Part shown: in pieces, positions 9,529 through 18,193 of the stretch
Position numbering within the stretch: position 1 is the first letter of the stretch
Layout: each line of letters begins with the position of its first letter
Source of the DNA: F0422 sp003992255
Lineage (GTDB): Bacteria; Bacillota; Negativicutes; Veillonellales; Veillonellaceae
Assembly (NCBI RefSeq): GCF_003992255.1
Contig: NZ_RQVA01000003.1
Location: forward strand, 62,001-126,000
DNA: 64,000 bases
Reading direction: 5' to 3'
Translations under genes and position numbers: made by a program
The notes under the pieces: model-generated
Told to the model about the DNA's origin: nothing
What the model saw: the letters and a program-made list of their open reading frames with translations, nothing else
Databases searched by the model: none

Positions 9529-9644
9529 TGTAGTACTAGAAATTTTGGTAAAATATATTACACAAAATTGAGAAAATGAAGTACAATAGAAGTAGAGCCT
9601 TTGTGCATCAAATTGTAAGTCAATTGTTTTAGAGGAGTAATGAC

Positions 9645-10598
9645 ATGGCATTAGAAGATGGTAAACGACTCAAAGTTTTTACAGGCAATGCAAATCCAGC
9701 GTTAGCCAAAGAAATTTGTGATTATTTGGACCTTTCATTAGGAGAAGCATTCGTAGGACGCTTTAACAATGGTGAAATACAAGTCATGATTGATGAAAGT
9801 GTACGTGGTAAAGATGTATTTATCGTACAGCCAACTAGCTATCCTGTGAATGATAATGTGGTTGAATTATTTATCATGGCGGATGCTTTAAAACGTGCAT
9901 CAGCTCGTCATATCACAGCCGTTGTACCATATTATGGATATGCTCGCCAGGACAGAAAAACTCGTGGTAGAGAGCCAATTACAGCAAAATTAATGGCAGA
10001 TTTACTACAAACATCTGGTGTAACTCGCCTTGTAACAGTAGATCTTCATGCAGGTCAAATTCAAGGTTTCTTTGATGTGCCAGTAGATCATTTGATGGGT
10101 GCATCCATTATTGCTAACTATATTAATGAAAAGAAAATGGAAGATGTCATCGTCGTATCTCCAGACCTTGGTGGTGTAACACGTGCCCGTGATTTAGCAG
10201 ATCGCATTGGTGCACCAATTGCAATTATCGAGAAAAAACGCCCACAACCAGGTGTTGCAAAAGTTATGAATCTAATTGGTGATGTACAAGGTAAAAACTG
10301 TATCATCATCGACGATATCGTAGATACAGCAGGATCTCTTGTAGAAGGTGCGAAAGCATTGCAAGAATTTGGTGCTAAATCTGTTACAGCTTGTGTAACA
10401 CATGCGGTATTAACAGATCCAGCATGTGAGCGTATTGCAAACTCTAACATTAAAGAGTTAATTGTAACAAATACAATCGATATTCCAGAACCATGCCGTT
10501 TACCAAATATTACGATTTTATCCGTAGCTCCGCTCCTAGGAGAAGCGATTTTGCGTATATTTCAAGAAGAGTCAGTAAGCTCTTTATTTGATAAATAA
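9645..10598 (+). CDS. prs: Ribose-phosphate pyrophosphokinase
   Basis: The 317-residue PRPP synthetase makes PRPP from ribose 5-phosphate and ATP for nucleotide, His and Trp synthesis. Visible landmarks are the ATP-binding YGYARQDRK, the metal/ribose site VDLHAGQIQGFFD, and the PRPP-binding loop IIIDDIVDTAGSL near residue 220. A GAGGAG site precedes the ATG. The position between glmU and pth follows the Bacillus order, except that no ctc-like gene intervenes. Confidence 0.97.
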   Translation: MALEDGKRLKVFTGNANPALAKEICDYLDLSLGEAFVGRFNNGEIQVMIDESVRGKDVFIVQPTSYPVNDNVVELFIMADALKRASARHITAVVPYYGYARQDRKTRGREPITAKLMADLLQTSGVTRLVTVDLHAGQIQGFFDVPVDHLMGASIIANYINEKKMEDVIVVSPDLGGVTRARDLADRIGAPIAIIEKKRPQPGVAKVMNLIGDVQGKNCIIIDDIVDTAGSLVEGAKALQEFGAKSVTACVTHAVLTDPACERIANSNIKELIVTNTIDIPEPCRLPNITILSVAPLLGEAILRIFQEESVSSLFDK

Positions 10599-10599
10599 T

Positions 10600-11178
10600 A
10601 TGAAATTATTAGTTGGACTAGGAAATCCTGGTAGAGACTATGAAGGAACTCGTCATAATATTGGATTCATGGTGATCGATGCTATTGCAGATGGAGTAAA
10701 TCATACGCCGTGGCGAGAAGATTATAAAGCGGAAATTTGCTCTTGTACAATCGAGGGTGAAAAGGTACTATTAGTGAAACCACAAACGTATATGAATTTG
10801 AGTGGTGAATCAGTAGGTCCATTGATGCGCTATTATAAATTGAGTCCAGAAGATGTATTTGTCATTTATGATGATATGGATCTTCCTGTTGGAAAATTGC
10901 GAATCCGCCAAAATGGTAGTGCAGGTGGTCATAATGGTATTAAATCGATCATAAGTCATTTAGGGACTGATGCATTTCCTCATTTCCGATTTGGCATAGG
11001 TCGCCCGTTACCTGAGTGGACGGTAGTAGATCATGTGTTGGCTCGTTTTCCAGAGGAACAACAAAGTTCCGTACAAAAAGGCATCAAGGATATGGTGAAA
11101 GCCGTATTGGGTTGCGTAGAAGTAGGTCTCGATAAAGGGATGAATTTATACAACCCTAAAAAAGGACGGCCTCGTTAA
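10600..11178 (+). CDS. pth: Peptidyl-tRNA hydrolase
   Basis: The 192-residue enzyme releases peptides from prematurely dropped peptidyl-tRNA. It has the N-terminal signature VGLGNPGRDYEGTRHN with the catalytic His, the YMNLSG motif, and DDMDLPVGKLRIRQNGSAGGHNGIK in pieces along the active site. The start is the ATG two bases after the prs stop. No good Shine-Dalgarno site is visible there, so reinitiation after prs is likely. A strong terminator follows. Confidence 0.95.
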   Translation: MKLLVGLGNPGRDYEGTRHNIGFMVIDAIADGVNHTPWREDYKAEICSCTIEGEKVLLVKPQTYMNLSGESVGPLMRYYKLSPEDVFVIYDDMDLPVGKLRIRQNGSAGGHNGIKSIISHLGTDAFPHFRFGIGRPLPEWTVVDHVLARFPEEQQSSVQKGIKDMVKAVLGCVEVGLDKGMNLYNPKKGRPR

Positions 11179-11182
11179 TAGT

Positions 11183-11220
11183 AAACCAAGATGGAGGAGT
11201 ATGTTCCATCTTGGTTTTTA
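11183..11220 (+). terminator. Rho-independent terminator after pth
   Basis: A 13-base perfect inverted repeat (AAACCAAGATGGA at 11183 with TCCATCTTGGTTT at 11205) has a nine-base loop and a T run. It ends the glmU-prs-pth unit. Confidence 0.9.
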
Positions 11221-11270
11221 TTATGTGCAAATCGTGTGTAATTTGTGTGTTTTCATCGATATGCAGACTA

Positions 11271-11289
11271 TCTTTCAATTGATGAAAGA
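11271..11289. promoter_or_regulatory. Palindrome upstream of the 62-residue gene, possible operator
   Basis: TCTTTCA and TGAAAGA flank a five-base centre. It lies about 140 bases before the start of the small basic-protein gene in an otherwise featureless AT-rich gap. No regulator is identified. Confidence 0.35.
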
Positions 11290-11429
11290 ATTCAATCAAA
11301 TAAATTCACTATATGTACTTTTTCATCTTGAAATTATGAGAATAAAAGTATATACTAAGTTTAGAGCAGTATAATTAGTATTTTATGTGAATCGTCTTTA
11401 TTTTTACTTATTGTGAGGGAGGCATTATC

Positions 11430-11618
11430 ATGAAAGGTAATAATTGGGGCGGCAAGCGGGCTGGTGCAGGTCGCAAAAAATCCTTATTTGAACGTAAAGG
11501 ACGTACATTCCGTTTGACTGATGCTGAGTTTTTAGAAGTCAAACCATTAGTAGATGCAGTACGACGTCGTACTGAGGAAGCTATGTTAGCTACGTTAGCA
11601 GCCAAAAATCGAAAATAA
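11430..11618 (+). CDS. Small basic protein with a GGKRAGAGRK motif, function unknown
   Basis: The 62-residue protein is highly basic. It opens with NWGGKRAGAGRKK, a Gly/Arg/Lys motif seen at the N-terminus of some phage terminase small subunits and small DNA-binding proteins, then has FRLTDAEFLEVKPLVDAV, which looks like one amphipathic helix. Such motifs suggest nucleic-acid contact, but I cannot name the family. GAGGGAGG gives a strong ribosome site. It has its own terminator and about 250 bases of upstream gap, so it is a monocistronic unit. Confidence 0.7.
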   Translation: MKGNNWGGKRAGAGRKKSLFERKGRTFRLTDAEFLEVKPLVDAVRRRTEEAMLATLAAKNRK

Positions 11619-11682
11619 TTGTGCGTTCGATAGTACTACAGGTTTTAATTAGCTAATCGCTTTTGATTACAAGTTAGTATGG

Positions 11683-11713
11683 AAAATCGGCCCCTTTGGG
11701 GTCGATTTTTTCT
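11683..11713 (+). terminator. Rho-independent terminator after the 62-residue gene
   Basis: The stem AAAATCGGCCCC / GGGGTCGATTTT has a three-base loop and is followed by T residues. Confidence 0.88.
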
Positions 11714-11741
11714 ATTTATGTAAATTTTCTATAGAATTAAC

Positions 11742-11770
11742 TTGACAATATCGAAATATATCGTTATAAT
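11742..11770 (+). promoter_or_regulatory. Near-perfect sigma70/sigmaA promoter
   Basis: TTGACA at 11742-11747 and TATAAT at 11765-11770 match both consensus hexamers exactly with a 17-base spacer. It is the best promoter I see in the window and points at the 65-residue protein gene, leaving an untranslated leader of about 165 bases. Confidence 0.88.
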
Positions 11771-11777
11771 AGTTTCC

Positions 11778-11943
11778 AACATAGTTAAATAGGCCGATGC
11801 TGTATATACAATGTATAGGAAGTGTAGATGCAAACTTTCATATACGTATAACGGATATTTGGCTATGGTGGTTAAACCAGACCACAGAAGGATCCTCGTT
11901 GAGGAAATGAATTCAAAAGTTACTACACAAATGGAGGTTAGCA
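11778..11943 (+). promoter_or_regulatory. Long structured 5' leader, possible cis-regulatory RNA
   Basis: Between the consensus promoter and the ATG lie about 165 bases without a convincing ORF. They include the palindrome TATACGTATA (11841-11850), a hairpin GTGGT/ACCAC (11868-11885), and directly after it TCCTC-GTT-GAGGA (11893-11905). I recognise no known riboswitch class. It might be an RNA thermometer, a protein-binding leader or a stability element. Confidence 0.4.
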
Positions 11944-12141
11944 ATGAGCTTAATTAAAAGTTTATCCAACCGCTTGTCTGTGCTAGGATATAGTGGTTAC
12001 GAAATTTCACAAATTATCAATAGTGCAACGGGCGGTCAAGACATTAACGCTATGACTGGTCAGGATTTATATCAAGTGGCGAACACGATGGAACACTATG
12101 TAAAAGCAGGTGCTCAATACGTTGCAGAATATAGCAAATAA
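11944..12141 (+). CDS. Small conserved-looking protein of unknown function
   Basis: A 65-residue, mostly helical soluble protein (SLSNRLSVLGYSGYEISQI near the start, then MTGQDLYQVANTMEHYV). It has no signal peptide, Cys or membrane segment. ATGGAGG precedes the ATG. The consensus promoter, long leader and dedicated strong terminator mark a monocistronic gene that is probably highly expressed. I do not recognise the family; the compact helical sequence would suit a small regulator or protein-binding factor, but that is a guess. Confidence 0.75.
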   Translation: MSLIKSLSNRLSVLGYSGYEISQIINSATGGQDINAMTGQDLYQVANTMEHYVKAGAQYVAEYSK

Positions 12142-12144
12142 TAT

Positions 12145-12192
12145 AAAGCTGTTACAGTTTGTAAGATATTACAGGCTGTAACAGCTTTTTTA
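12145..12192 (+). terminator. Rho-independent terminator after the 65-residue gene
   Basis: AAAGCTGTTACAG (12145-12157) pairs with CTGTAACAGCTTT (12176-12188) and is followed by more T residues. Confidence 0.9.
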
Positions 12193-12323
12193 TTGTCACT
12201 CCTATGGTAGATACTGTTGAATGCCATGACAGAGTAGGGTACAATAATACGTAGCATGGAACATAATTGATGATATACATCATATGTTTGAAGTGATATA
12301 GATAAGGAATACATGAGTGATAT

Positions 12324-13886
12324 ATGAAAGAAACGTGGCGACAAGATAGACTTCCTTTTGTGGAATCCTTGGAACGATATAAAGAACAGCGTATGATTCC
12401 ATTTCATACGCCAGGTCATAAAATTGGATATGGTGCACCCAATTTACTTAAGGCGTGGATGGGACCAGCATTGCCATATGATTTGGGATTGATGTATGCC
12501 ATTGATGATTATCACGAACCAGAGCATGAATTACTAGAGGCACAACGCCTAGCAGCACAGGCCTTTGGCGCAGAACATACTTGGTTCTCTATCAATGGTA
12601 CATCTGGAGCCATTCAAATGATGATTATGAGCATTGTAAATGAAGGTGACTCGATCATTATCCCTAGAGAGGCTCATTGCTCTGTACATAATAGTTTAGT
12701 CTTAAGTGGAGCTAAACCAATCTATATGGTAGGGCATTTCCATCATCGATGGGGAATTCCTGTCGGTGTAACAGCACAAGATGCGATTGCTACGATGGAT
12801 GCACATCCAGAAGCGAAGGCTATCGTATTGGTTCATCCTAACTATTATGGGGTCGGTGTAGATGTAAAACGAATTATAGAGGCAGCCCATGAAAGAAACA
12901 TGGTAGTCTTGGTGGATGAAGCGCATGGGTCGCACCTCATCCCTTCTTTAGGCATGCCTGTGCCTGCATTAGCAAGTGGTGCAGACTTAGTGGCGCAAAG
13001 TACGCATAAATTGTTAGGATCCTTAACGCAAACATCGATGCTTCATGGACAAGGTCCTCGTATTGATATACATCGGATTCAACGATTACAACAATTGTTG
13101 ATGAGTACCAGTCCAAACTATATTTTCTTGGCCTCTTTGGATATGGCGCGTTACCAGTGGGCTATGGAAGGAAAGGTCCTTATGGAACGAACATTAAAGT
13201 TAGCTCGTACACTACGAACGGCATTGAATGAGGTTCCAGGTATTGTATGTCCTGGGCATGAGGATATAGATGGGGCTTTCAGTTTTGATGAAACAAAGAT
13301 TATTATCGATGCTAAGCATCTGGGACTGACTGCACAAGATTTAGAACAAGAGCTGCGGGTGCGCCATATTGAAGTGGAATTGATGAAAGCGTATCATGTA
13401 TTGTTGTTGGTTACGATAGGCGATACAGAAACAAGCATACAGCACGTCATAGAGGCAGTACAGGATATATCAGATGCATATAAGCATAACTTAGAAGAGG
13501 CTACAAAAGATTTCAGCGGAGATCATCAAGATGGCGATGCACTTGCATATGGCCAAAGTAATGATAAAAGCATCAGTGCAATGGATAATACACAGGATGC
13601 TAGTGATCTGCATGCAAGCATCATGGAAACATTACCAACACCAGTTGTGGTGCTATCACCGCGACAAGCATTTTATACTGATATGGAAGAAATTCCATTA
13701 GTACAAGCGCGCGGACGGATCAGTGGAGAAACGATTACCTATTACCCGCCAGGCATACCGTGCTTGGGTGTAGGAGAGGAAATTACGGAAGAAGTGTTGG
13801 CCTATATAGAGCAGAAACGGCGTGATGGATATGTGCCGAATGGTGCTAGGGACCGTAATCTAGATACAATCATTGTTTGTAAATAA
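12324..13886 (+). CDS. PLP-dependent Orn/Lys/Arg decarboxylase family protein
   Basis: The 520-residue protein belongs to the short Firmicute-type (SpeA/YaaO) fold-I decarboxylases. It has IPFHTPGHKIG near residue 28, the substrate/PLP region WFSINGTSGAIQ, the Asp-containing VLVDEAHGSHL, and the PLP lysine in STHKLLGSLTQ. Arginine, lysine or ornithine could be the substrate; residues do not decide it. An unusual acidic, low-complexity stretch (about residues 386-436) separates the large domain from the C-terminal domain. dTMP kinase follows immediately, with its ribosome site overlapping this stop, matching the yaaO-tmk order in Bacillus. Confidence 0.88.
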   Translation: MKETWRQDRLPFVESLERYKEQRMIPFHTPGHKIGYGAPNLLKAWMGPALPYDLGLMYAIDDYHEPEHELLEAQRLAAQAFGAEHTWFSINGTSGAIQMMIMSIVNEGDSIIIPREAHCSVHNSLVLSGAKPIYMVGHFHHRWGIPVGVTAQDAIATMDAHPEAKAIVLVHPNYYGVGVDVKRIIEAAHERNMVVLVDEAHGSHLIPSLGMPVPALASGADLVAQSTHKLLGSLTQTSMLHGQGPRIDIHRIQRLQQLLMSTSPNYIFLASLDMARYQWAMEGKVLMERTLKLARTLRTALNEVPGIVCPGHEDIDGAFSFDETKIIIDAKHLGLTAQDLEQELRVRHIEVELMKAYHVLLLVTIGDTETSIQHVIEAVQDISDAYKHNLEEATKDFSGDHQDGDALAYGQSNDKSISAMDNTQDASDLHASIMETLPTPVVVLSPRQAFYTDMEEIPLVQARGRISGETITYYPPGIPCLGVGEEITEEVLAYIEQKRRDGYVPNGARDRNLDTIIVCK

Positions 13887-13896
13887 GGAGATATAT

Positions 13897-14583
13897 ATGG
13901 GACAGTTAATCATTATTGAAGGTGGCGACGGTAGTGGCAAGGCCACGCAGACCGCCAAATTATTAGAACGATTACAAGCCGAAGGATATAAAGCTCGTTC
14001 AGTGAGCTTCCCTAATTACGATAGTCCAGCTGCAGAGCCGATTAAAATGTATTTGCGTGGCGACTTTGGAAAAGAAGCAAGTTCTGTGAATGCCTATGTG
14101 GCGAGCACACTCTATGCGATAGACCGATTTGCATCGTATCGCCAAGACTGGCAACGGTTTTACGAAGATGGTGGTATCATTATTGCGGATCGGTATACTA
14201 CTTCTAATATGGTGCATCAAATGATAAAGTACACAGATTTAGAAGAACGTAAAACATTTTTGCAGTGGCTTGATCAATTGGAATATGACCTATATGGACT
14301 TCCTCGCCCTGATGCGGTCATTTTATTGGATATGCCCTTATCGTTGTCGGAGGATTTATTAGCAGAACGAACAGGTAAAACAGGGGGCAATACTGGGGAT
14401 ATTCATGAACAGGACCGTTCACATTTGATTGCTGTGCATGATGCTTACGATATGTTAGTGAGCACTTATGATTGGCATCGTGTGCACTGTGAAAATGAAA
14501 ATGATCAGTTACGCACTATTGATGACATTCATGAGGAAGTCTATAGGATTGTAAAACAGTATATTGATGGTAATCATGAATAG
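13897..14583 (+). CDS. tmk: Thymidylate kinase (dTMP kinase)
   Basis: A 228-residue P-loop kinase with IIEGGDGSGKATQTAKLLERL at the start; the P-loop has Ala where most bacterial Tmk have Ser after GK. It also has YRQDWQRFYEDGGIIIADRYTT in separate pieces (DRY motif) and a lid region with Arg and Lys (LAERTGKTGG). It phosphorylates dTMP to dTDP; the neighbours (holB, yaaT) support this over other deoxynucleoside kinases. I use the ATG at 13897 after AAGGAG rather than the upstream in-frame start inside the decarboxylase gene. Confidence 0.87.
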   Translation: MGQLIIIEGGDGSGKATQTAKLLERLQAEGYKARSVSFPNYDSPAAEPIKMYLRGDFGKEASSVNAYVASTLYAIDRFASYRQDWQRFYEDGGIIIADRYTTSNMVHQMIKYTDLEERKTFLQWLDQLEYDLYGLPRPDAVILLDMPLSLSEDLLAERTGKTGGNTGDIHEQDRSHLIAVHDAYDMLVSTYDWHRVHCENENDQLRTIDDIHEEVYRIVKQYIDGNHE

Positions 14584-14618
14584 ATTAGAATCATAGTGGA
14601 TATAGAGTAAGAGGCTAG

Positions 14619-14670
14619 ACACGGCGTAGGCTTGCAAAATGTTGCACAGCCTATGCCGTGTTTGTTCTTT
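14619..14670 (+). terminator. Strong hairpin terminator after tmk
   Basis: ACACGGCGTAGGCT (14619-14632) pairs with AGCCTATGCCGTGT (14648-14661) with one G-T wobble. The loop can also pair internally. A T-rich tail follows. Confidence 0.87.
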
Positions 14671-14736
14671 TAGCCGTGTAATTATTGCCATAACATGCTA
14701 TAATAAAGGGTAGTCTAATGAGGTAAAGGAGGAAGT

Positions 14737-15780
14737 ATGTCTTTTTTTGATGCAGTGCTTGGTCAACACCAAGTGAAAGAACAAATCTCTACATTAATTC
14801 AAGACTCTGCTTTGCCACATAGTTTACTGCTATATGGAGAATCGGGATTGGAATCTGTGTCCATGGCAATTGCCATTGGATCTACTTTAGTGGGTCGTCA
14901 GATTTTTTCGCCTGATGAGGGGCGGACGTATCTCTCACACATAGAGCAACGACGTATTGAGTCTGGGGAAAGTGAAAGTACAGTCAAGGATAAAGGATTA
15001 CCTGTCTATATAGATCAAGGTGATGCTTTTTGGATTCGTCCAATGAAAACTCAACTCAGTGTCGAACAATGGTATACCATACTAGACACATATATTAATG
15101 TATCTAGTGATACGCCACGGGTGGTGATTGTGGAAGGTTTTCAGACAGCGAATGCAGTGCTTGCCAATGCTATGTTGAAAACGATTGAAGAACCGCCACG
15201 AAACATGTCTTTTATCATTGTTACAACTAATATAGATACAGTACTACCAACGATTGTGTCTCGGTGTATGCTTGTGAGTATACAACCTGTGCCAGAAACA
15301 GAATTGGTGAAAGCTCTCACTGAGGAAGGATACACAGGTGATATCCATAGGGCCGTACGATTGGCTCGAGGAAATCCTACCTTAGCACGACAGTGGGCTG
15401 AGACGGGGACGATTGAAAGTTTAGAAAAGGCTATGAATATACTAGAACAGTTAGTAGAACGAAGTCATTTTTTTACGACGATCAGCCTATCTTTAGAGGA
15501 ACTTTCAAAAGATGTAGTCATAGATATATTGCGTTGGTTACGTATATTAGCAAGAGATATGTTGGCATTGCGATATGGTGTACCTCTTGAAAAAATGATT
15601 TTGAGTGATTATCGATTTTCTATGCAAGCTATTCTAGAGCGATGGTCATCAAAAGCATTACAACGGGTGATTCCTGTTACATTAGAAGCAGAACAGGCAT
15701 TGCGACTTAATGTGCGCACAGGCCTTGTCATAGATGGAGTTATATTAGCCTTGCGTGAGGCTGTGAAGGAGGATATATAG
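14737..15780 (+). CDS. holB: DNA polymerase III delta' subunit
   Basis: The 347-residue clamp-loader subunit has the N-terminal FFDAVLGQHQVKEQI, the delta' stretch NAMLKTIEEPP, and the SRC motif (VSRCML) that supplies the arginine finger to the neighbouring ATPase subunit. The P-loop position reads GESGLESVS, so nucleotide binding is lost, as known for delta' in general. The four-Cys zinc module usual in this family is also absent. It lies between tmk and the yaaT homologue as in Bacillus, and its TAG overlaps the GTG start of the next gene. Confidence 0.88.
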   Translation: MSFFDAVLGQHQVKEQISTLIQDSALPHSLLLYGESGLESVSMAIAIGSTLVGRQIFSPDEGRTYLSHIEQRRIESGESESTVKDKGLPVYIDQGDAFWIRPMKTQLSVEQWYTILDTYINVSSDTPRVVIVEGFQTANAVLANAMLKTIEEPPRNMSFIIVTTNIDTVLPTIVSRCMLVSIQPVPETELVKALTEEGYTGDIHRAVRLARGNPTLARQWAETGTIESLEKAMNILEQLVERSHFFTTISLSLEELSKDVVIDILRWLRILARDMLALRYGVPLEKMILSDYRFSMQAILERWSSKALQRVIPVTLEAEQALRLNVRTGLVIDGVILALREAVKEDI

Positions 15781-16625
15781 TGGTTACAATAGTAGGAGTA
15801 CGCTTTAAAAAAGCTGGAAAAATCTACTACTTTAGCCCAGGGTTTGTAACCCTAACGACAGGAGATGGTGTGATAGTAGAAACCTCTCGTGGGTTGGAAT
15901 TTGGGGAAGTCGTAATTGGGCCACGGAAGGTATCGAAAGATAGCGTGGTGCAACCGCTGAAAGAAGTGACGCGTAAAGCCACGCCAAAAGATTTTAAACA
16001 AATAGAGAAAAATAGAGAGCGAGAAGAAAAAGCTTTTGAGATTGGACTAGAAAAAATCGCTTATCGTGGATTGCCTATGAAATTAATCAATGTGGAATAC
16101 ACATTTGATATGAATAAAATTGTATTTTTCTTTACTGCAGAAGGTCGAATTGACTTCCGAGAATTAGTAAAAGATTTGGCCAATGTATTCCGTACGCGCA
16201 TTGAATTGCGACAGGTTGGTGTGCGCGATGAAGCAAAAGTATTAAATGGAATTGGTGCTTGTGGACGTCCATTATGTTGTGCTAACTTCTTAGGCGATTT
16301 TGCGTCTGTATCTATTCGTATGGCGAAAGATCAAAATTTGAGCTTAAATCCAACAAAAATTTCTGGTATTTGTGGTCGCTTGATGTGTTGTTTGAACTAT
16401 GAAAATGACTCCTACCTAAAAGGGGGAGACTTGTATTCACAAAAAGTAAAACAACCAGCTTCGGTAGCAGAGCCACCTGGTATTGGTAAAGAAGTAGTTA
16501 CCGATGAAGGGTTAGGAAAAGTCTTAAAAATCAATACTATGAAAAAGACAGTAAAAGTACAATTAGAAGCGGGACGAACTATCGACTTACATTGGTCGGA
16601 AGTGGCATTGCCGGATGAAGAGTAA
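15780..16625 (+). CDS. ricT: PSP1 domain protein, RicT/YaaT family
   Basis: A 281-residue protein with the PSP1 Cys-rich signature in two halves, NGIGACGRPLCCANFL and ISGICGRLMCCLNYE, which in Bacillus RicT helps bind Fe-S clusters in the Y-complex that promotes RNase Y-dependent mRNA maturation. The start is a GTG sharing one base with the holB stop (TAGTG). The gene order holB-ricT-yabB-rsmI is conserved across Firmicutes; the small yabA gene found between them in Bacillus is missing. The molecular role here is inferred from the family. Confidence 0.92.
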   Translation: MVTIVGVRFKKAGKIYYFSPGFVTLTTGDGVIVETSRGLEFGEVVIGPRKVSKDSVVQPLKEVTRKATPKDFKQIEKNREREEKAFEIGLEKIAYRGLPMKLINVEYTFDMNKIVFFFTAEGRIDFRELVKDLANVFRTRIELRQVGVRDEAKVLNGIGACGRPLCCANFLGDFASVSIRMAKDQNLSLNPTKISGICGRLMCCLNYENDSYLKGGDLYSQKVKQPASVAEPPGIGKEVVTDEGLGKVLKINTMKKTVKVQLEAGRTIDLHWSEVALPDEE

Positions 16626-17334
16626 TATTACAATCACAGAATTATTACTAAGTGGGTTTCAGTTGTTTCAAGACGAAAAAGAGTTTAAGTTTTCTATTGA
16701 TGCTATTTTACTCGCTCATTTTGGAGAGGCAAAATCCAATAAGAACTATTTAGAATTAGGTACAGGCACAGGAGTGATTCCTCATGTATTGTACCATCGT
16801 GGAGCTCGTCATGTGGTGGGGGTAGATTGTAATTCCTCTGTGATTGAGTTAGCCCAGAAAAGTGTTATTCATAATGATATTGCAGATGCTGTATCTATGG
16901 TGGACCTAGATTACATGACCGATGCTGGCAAACCGTATTATGGTCAGTTTGATGGTATCTACATGAATCCGCCCTATTTTGAATCGAATAGTGGACTTAT
17001 ATCACAAGAAGAAAGTATAGCATTAGCCTTACATGAACAACAACACTCTATGAAAGATAGATTGTTACAAGCTCAACGGTATTTAAAATTTGGCGGCATA
17101 CTGTGGATGATTTATACAACCCCACGGTTAGAATCCTTACTGAGTGCTATAGAACAGACTCAATTTAGGGTAAAACGAATGCGCTTTGTTCATGGTAACC
17201 AAGATAAAGTGAGCAAGTTAGTATTATTAGAATTAAAATATGGTGGAAAACTAGGTATGATGGTGGAACCACCTTTATATATTTACGAAGTGGATGGTTC
17301 CTATTCAGATGAGGTACAAGCATATTATGAGTAG
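16615..17334 (+). CDS. tRNA1(Val) adenine-N6 methyltransferase family protein (YabB/TrmN6)
   Basis: The 239-residue SAM-dependent methyltransferase shows YLELGTGTGVIPHVL (motif I) and the amino-methyltransferase catalytic motif IYMNPPYFES (NPPY), typical of N6-adenine methylation. TrmN6 acts on A37 of tRNA1(Val) in E. coli. It overlaps ricT by 11 bases and the rsmI start by 8 bases, so all belong to the same operon. The exact RNA target here is unproven. Confidence 0.87.
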   Translation: MKSNITITELLLSGFQLFQDEKEFKFSIDAILLAHFGEAKSNKNYLELGTGTGVIPHVLYHRGARHVVGVDCNSSVIELAQKSVIHNDIADAVSMVDLDYMTDAGKPYYGQFDGIYMNPPYFESNSGLISQEESIALALHEQQHSMKDRLLQAQRYLKFGGILWMIYTTPRLESLLSAIEQTQFRVKRMRFVHGNQDKVSKLVLLELKYGGKLGMMVEPPLYIYEVDGSYSDEVQAYYE

Positions 17335-18193
17335 TCATAAAGGGACATTATTTTTAATTCCCACACCCATTGGGAACTTAGAAGATATGACCTATCGGGC
17401 TGTGCGTACATTACAAGAAGTAGATGTGGTAGCAGCGGAAGATACGCGTCATACAGGGGTATTATTACAACATTTTAATATTGTAAAGCCTATGATATCC
17501 TATCACGAGCATAATAAGGTGGACAAAGGTATAGAACTGATTGGACGCCTATTAGAAGGTCAATCAGTAGGGCTTGTGAGTGATGCGGGGATGCCTGCCA
17601 TTTCTGACCCTGGTGAAGATTTGGTGAAAGAAGCCATCGATGTGGGTATACCGATTGTTCCTTTACCAGGTGCGAATGCAGGTTTAACGGCGCTTATCGC
17701 ATCGGGTCAAAACACAAAGGAATTTCATTTCATAGGTTTTCTGCCGAAACGAAAGCAGAATGTAAAAGAGGTGTTATCACGGATTGCTACCTATGAAGGA
17801 ACCCTGATTTTCTATGAAGCTCCTCATCGCATAGAAGAAACTATCCAAAAATTACATGAAGGGTTGGGGAATCGCCCTATCACAGTAGGTCGTGAACTGA
17901 CGAAAAAGTTTGAAACTTTCACACGAACCACCTTGCTAGCGTTACGAAATGACTTCAGTCAAATCGTAGAAAAAGGGGAATTTGTTCTCTTGGTGGGTGG
18001 CAGTGAAACGATGACAGAAGAATCAATGGTAGAAGAAGTTGTACTTTCACCATTGGAAGCAGCCTTAGCTTTAATCAAGGAGGGAGTGCCTAAAAAAGAG
18101 GCAGCCCGTCAAATTGCAAAAGAACGTGGCCTTTCACGGCGCGATGTATATAATGAAATTGAATTGTATAGTAAGGAGAGAACAGATGACTAA
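17327..18193 (+). CDS. rsmI: 16S rRNA (cytidine-2'-O)-methyltransferase
   Basis: The 288-residue tetrapyrrole-methylase-fold enzyme methylates C1402 of 16S rRNA. Landmarks are LFLIPTPIGNLEDMTYRA at the N-terminus, VAAEDTRHTGVLLQ, GLVSDAGMPAISDPGE, and the C-terminal helix GLSRRDVYNEI. The ATG at 17327 lies within the end of the yabB-like gene with GAGGT about eleven bases upstream; an in-frame start 33 bases earlier would add only residues encoded by overlap. metG starts inside its 3' end. Confidence 0.95.
   Translation: MSSHKGTLFLIPTPIGNLEDMTYRAVRTLQEVDVVAAEDTRHTGVLLQHFNIVKPMISYHEHNKVDKGIELIGRLLEGQSVGLVSDAGMPAISDPGEDLVKEAIDVGIPIVPLPGANAGLTALIASGQNTKEFHFIGFLPKRKQNVKEVLSRIATYEGTLIFYEAPHRIEETIQKLHEGLGNRPITVGRELTKKFETFTRTTLLALRNDFSQIVEKGEFVLLVGGSETMTEESMVEEVVLSPLEAALALIKEGVPKKEAARQIAKERGLSRRDVYNEIELYSKERTDD

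Noticed and set aside
12114..12419. 101-codon minus-strand frame across the gap before the decarboxylase gene
   Set aside because: It overlaps a terminator and two real genes and has no coding character or ribosome site.
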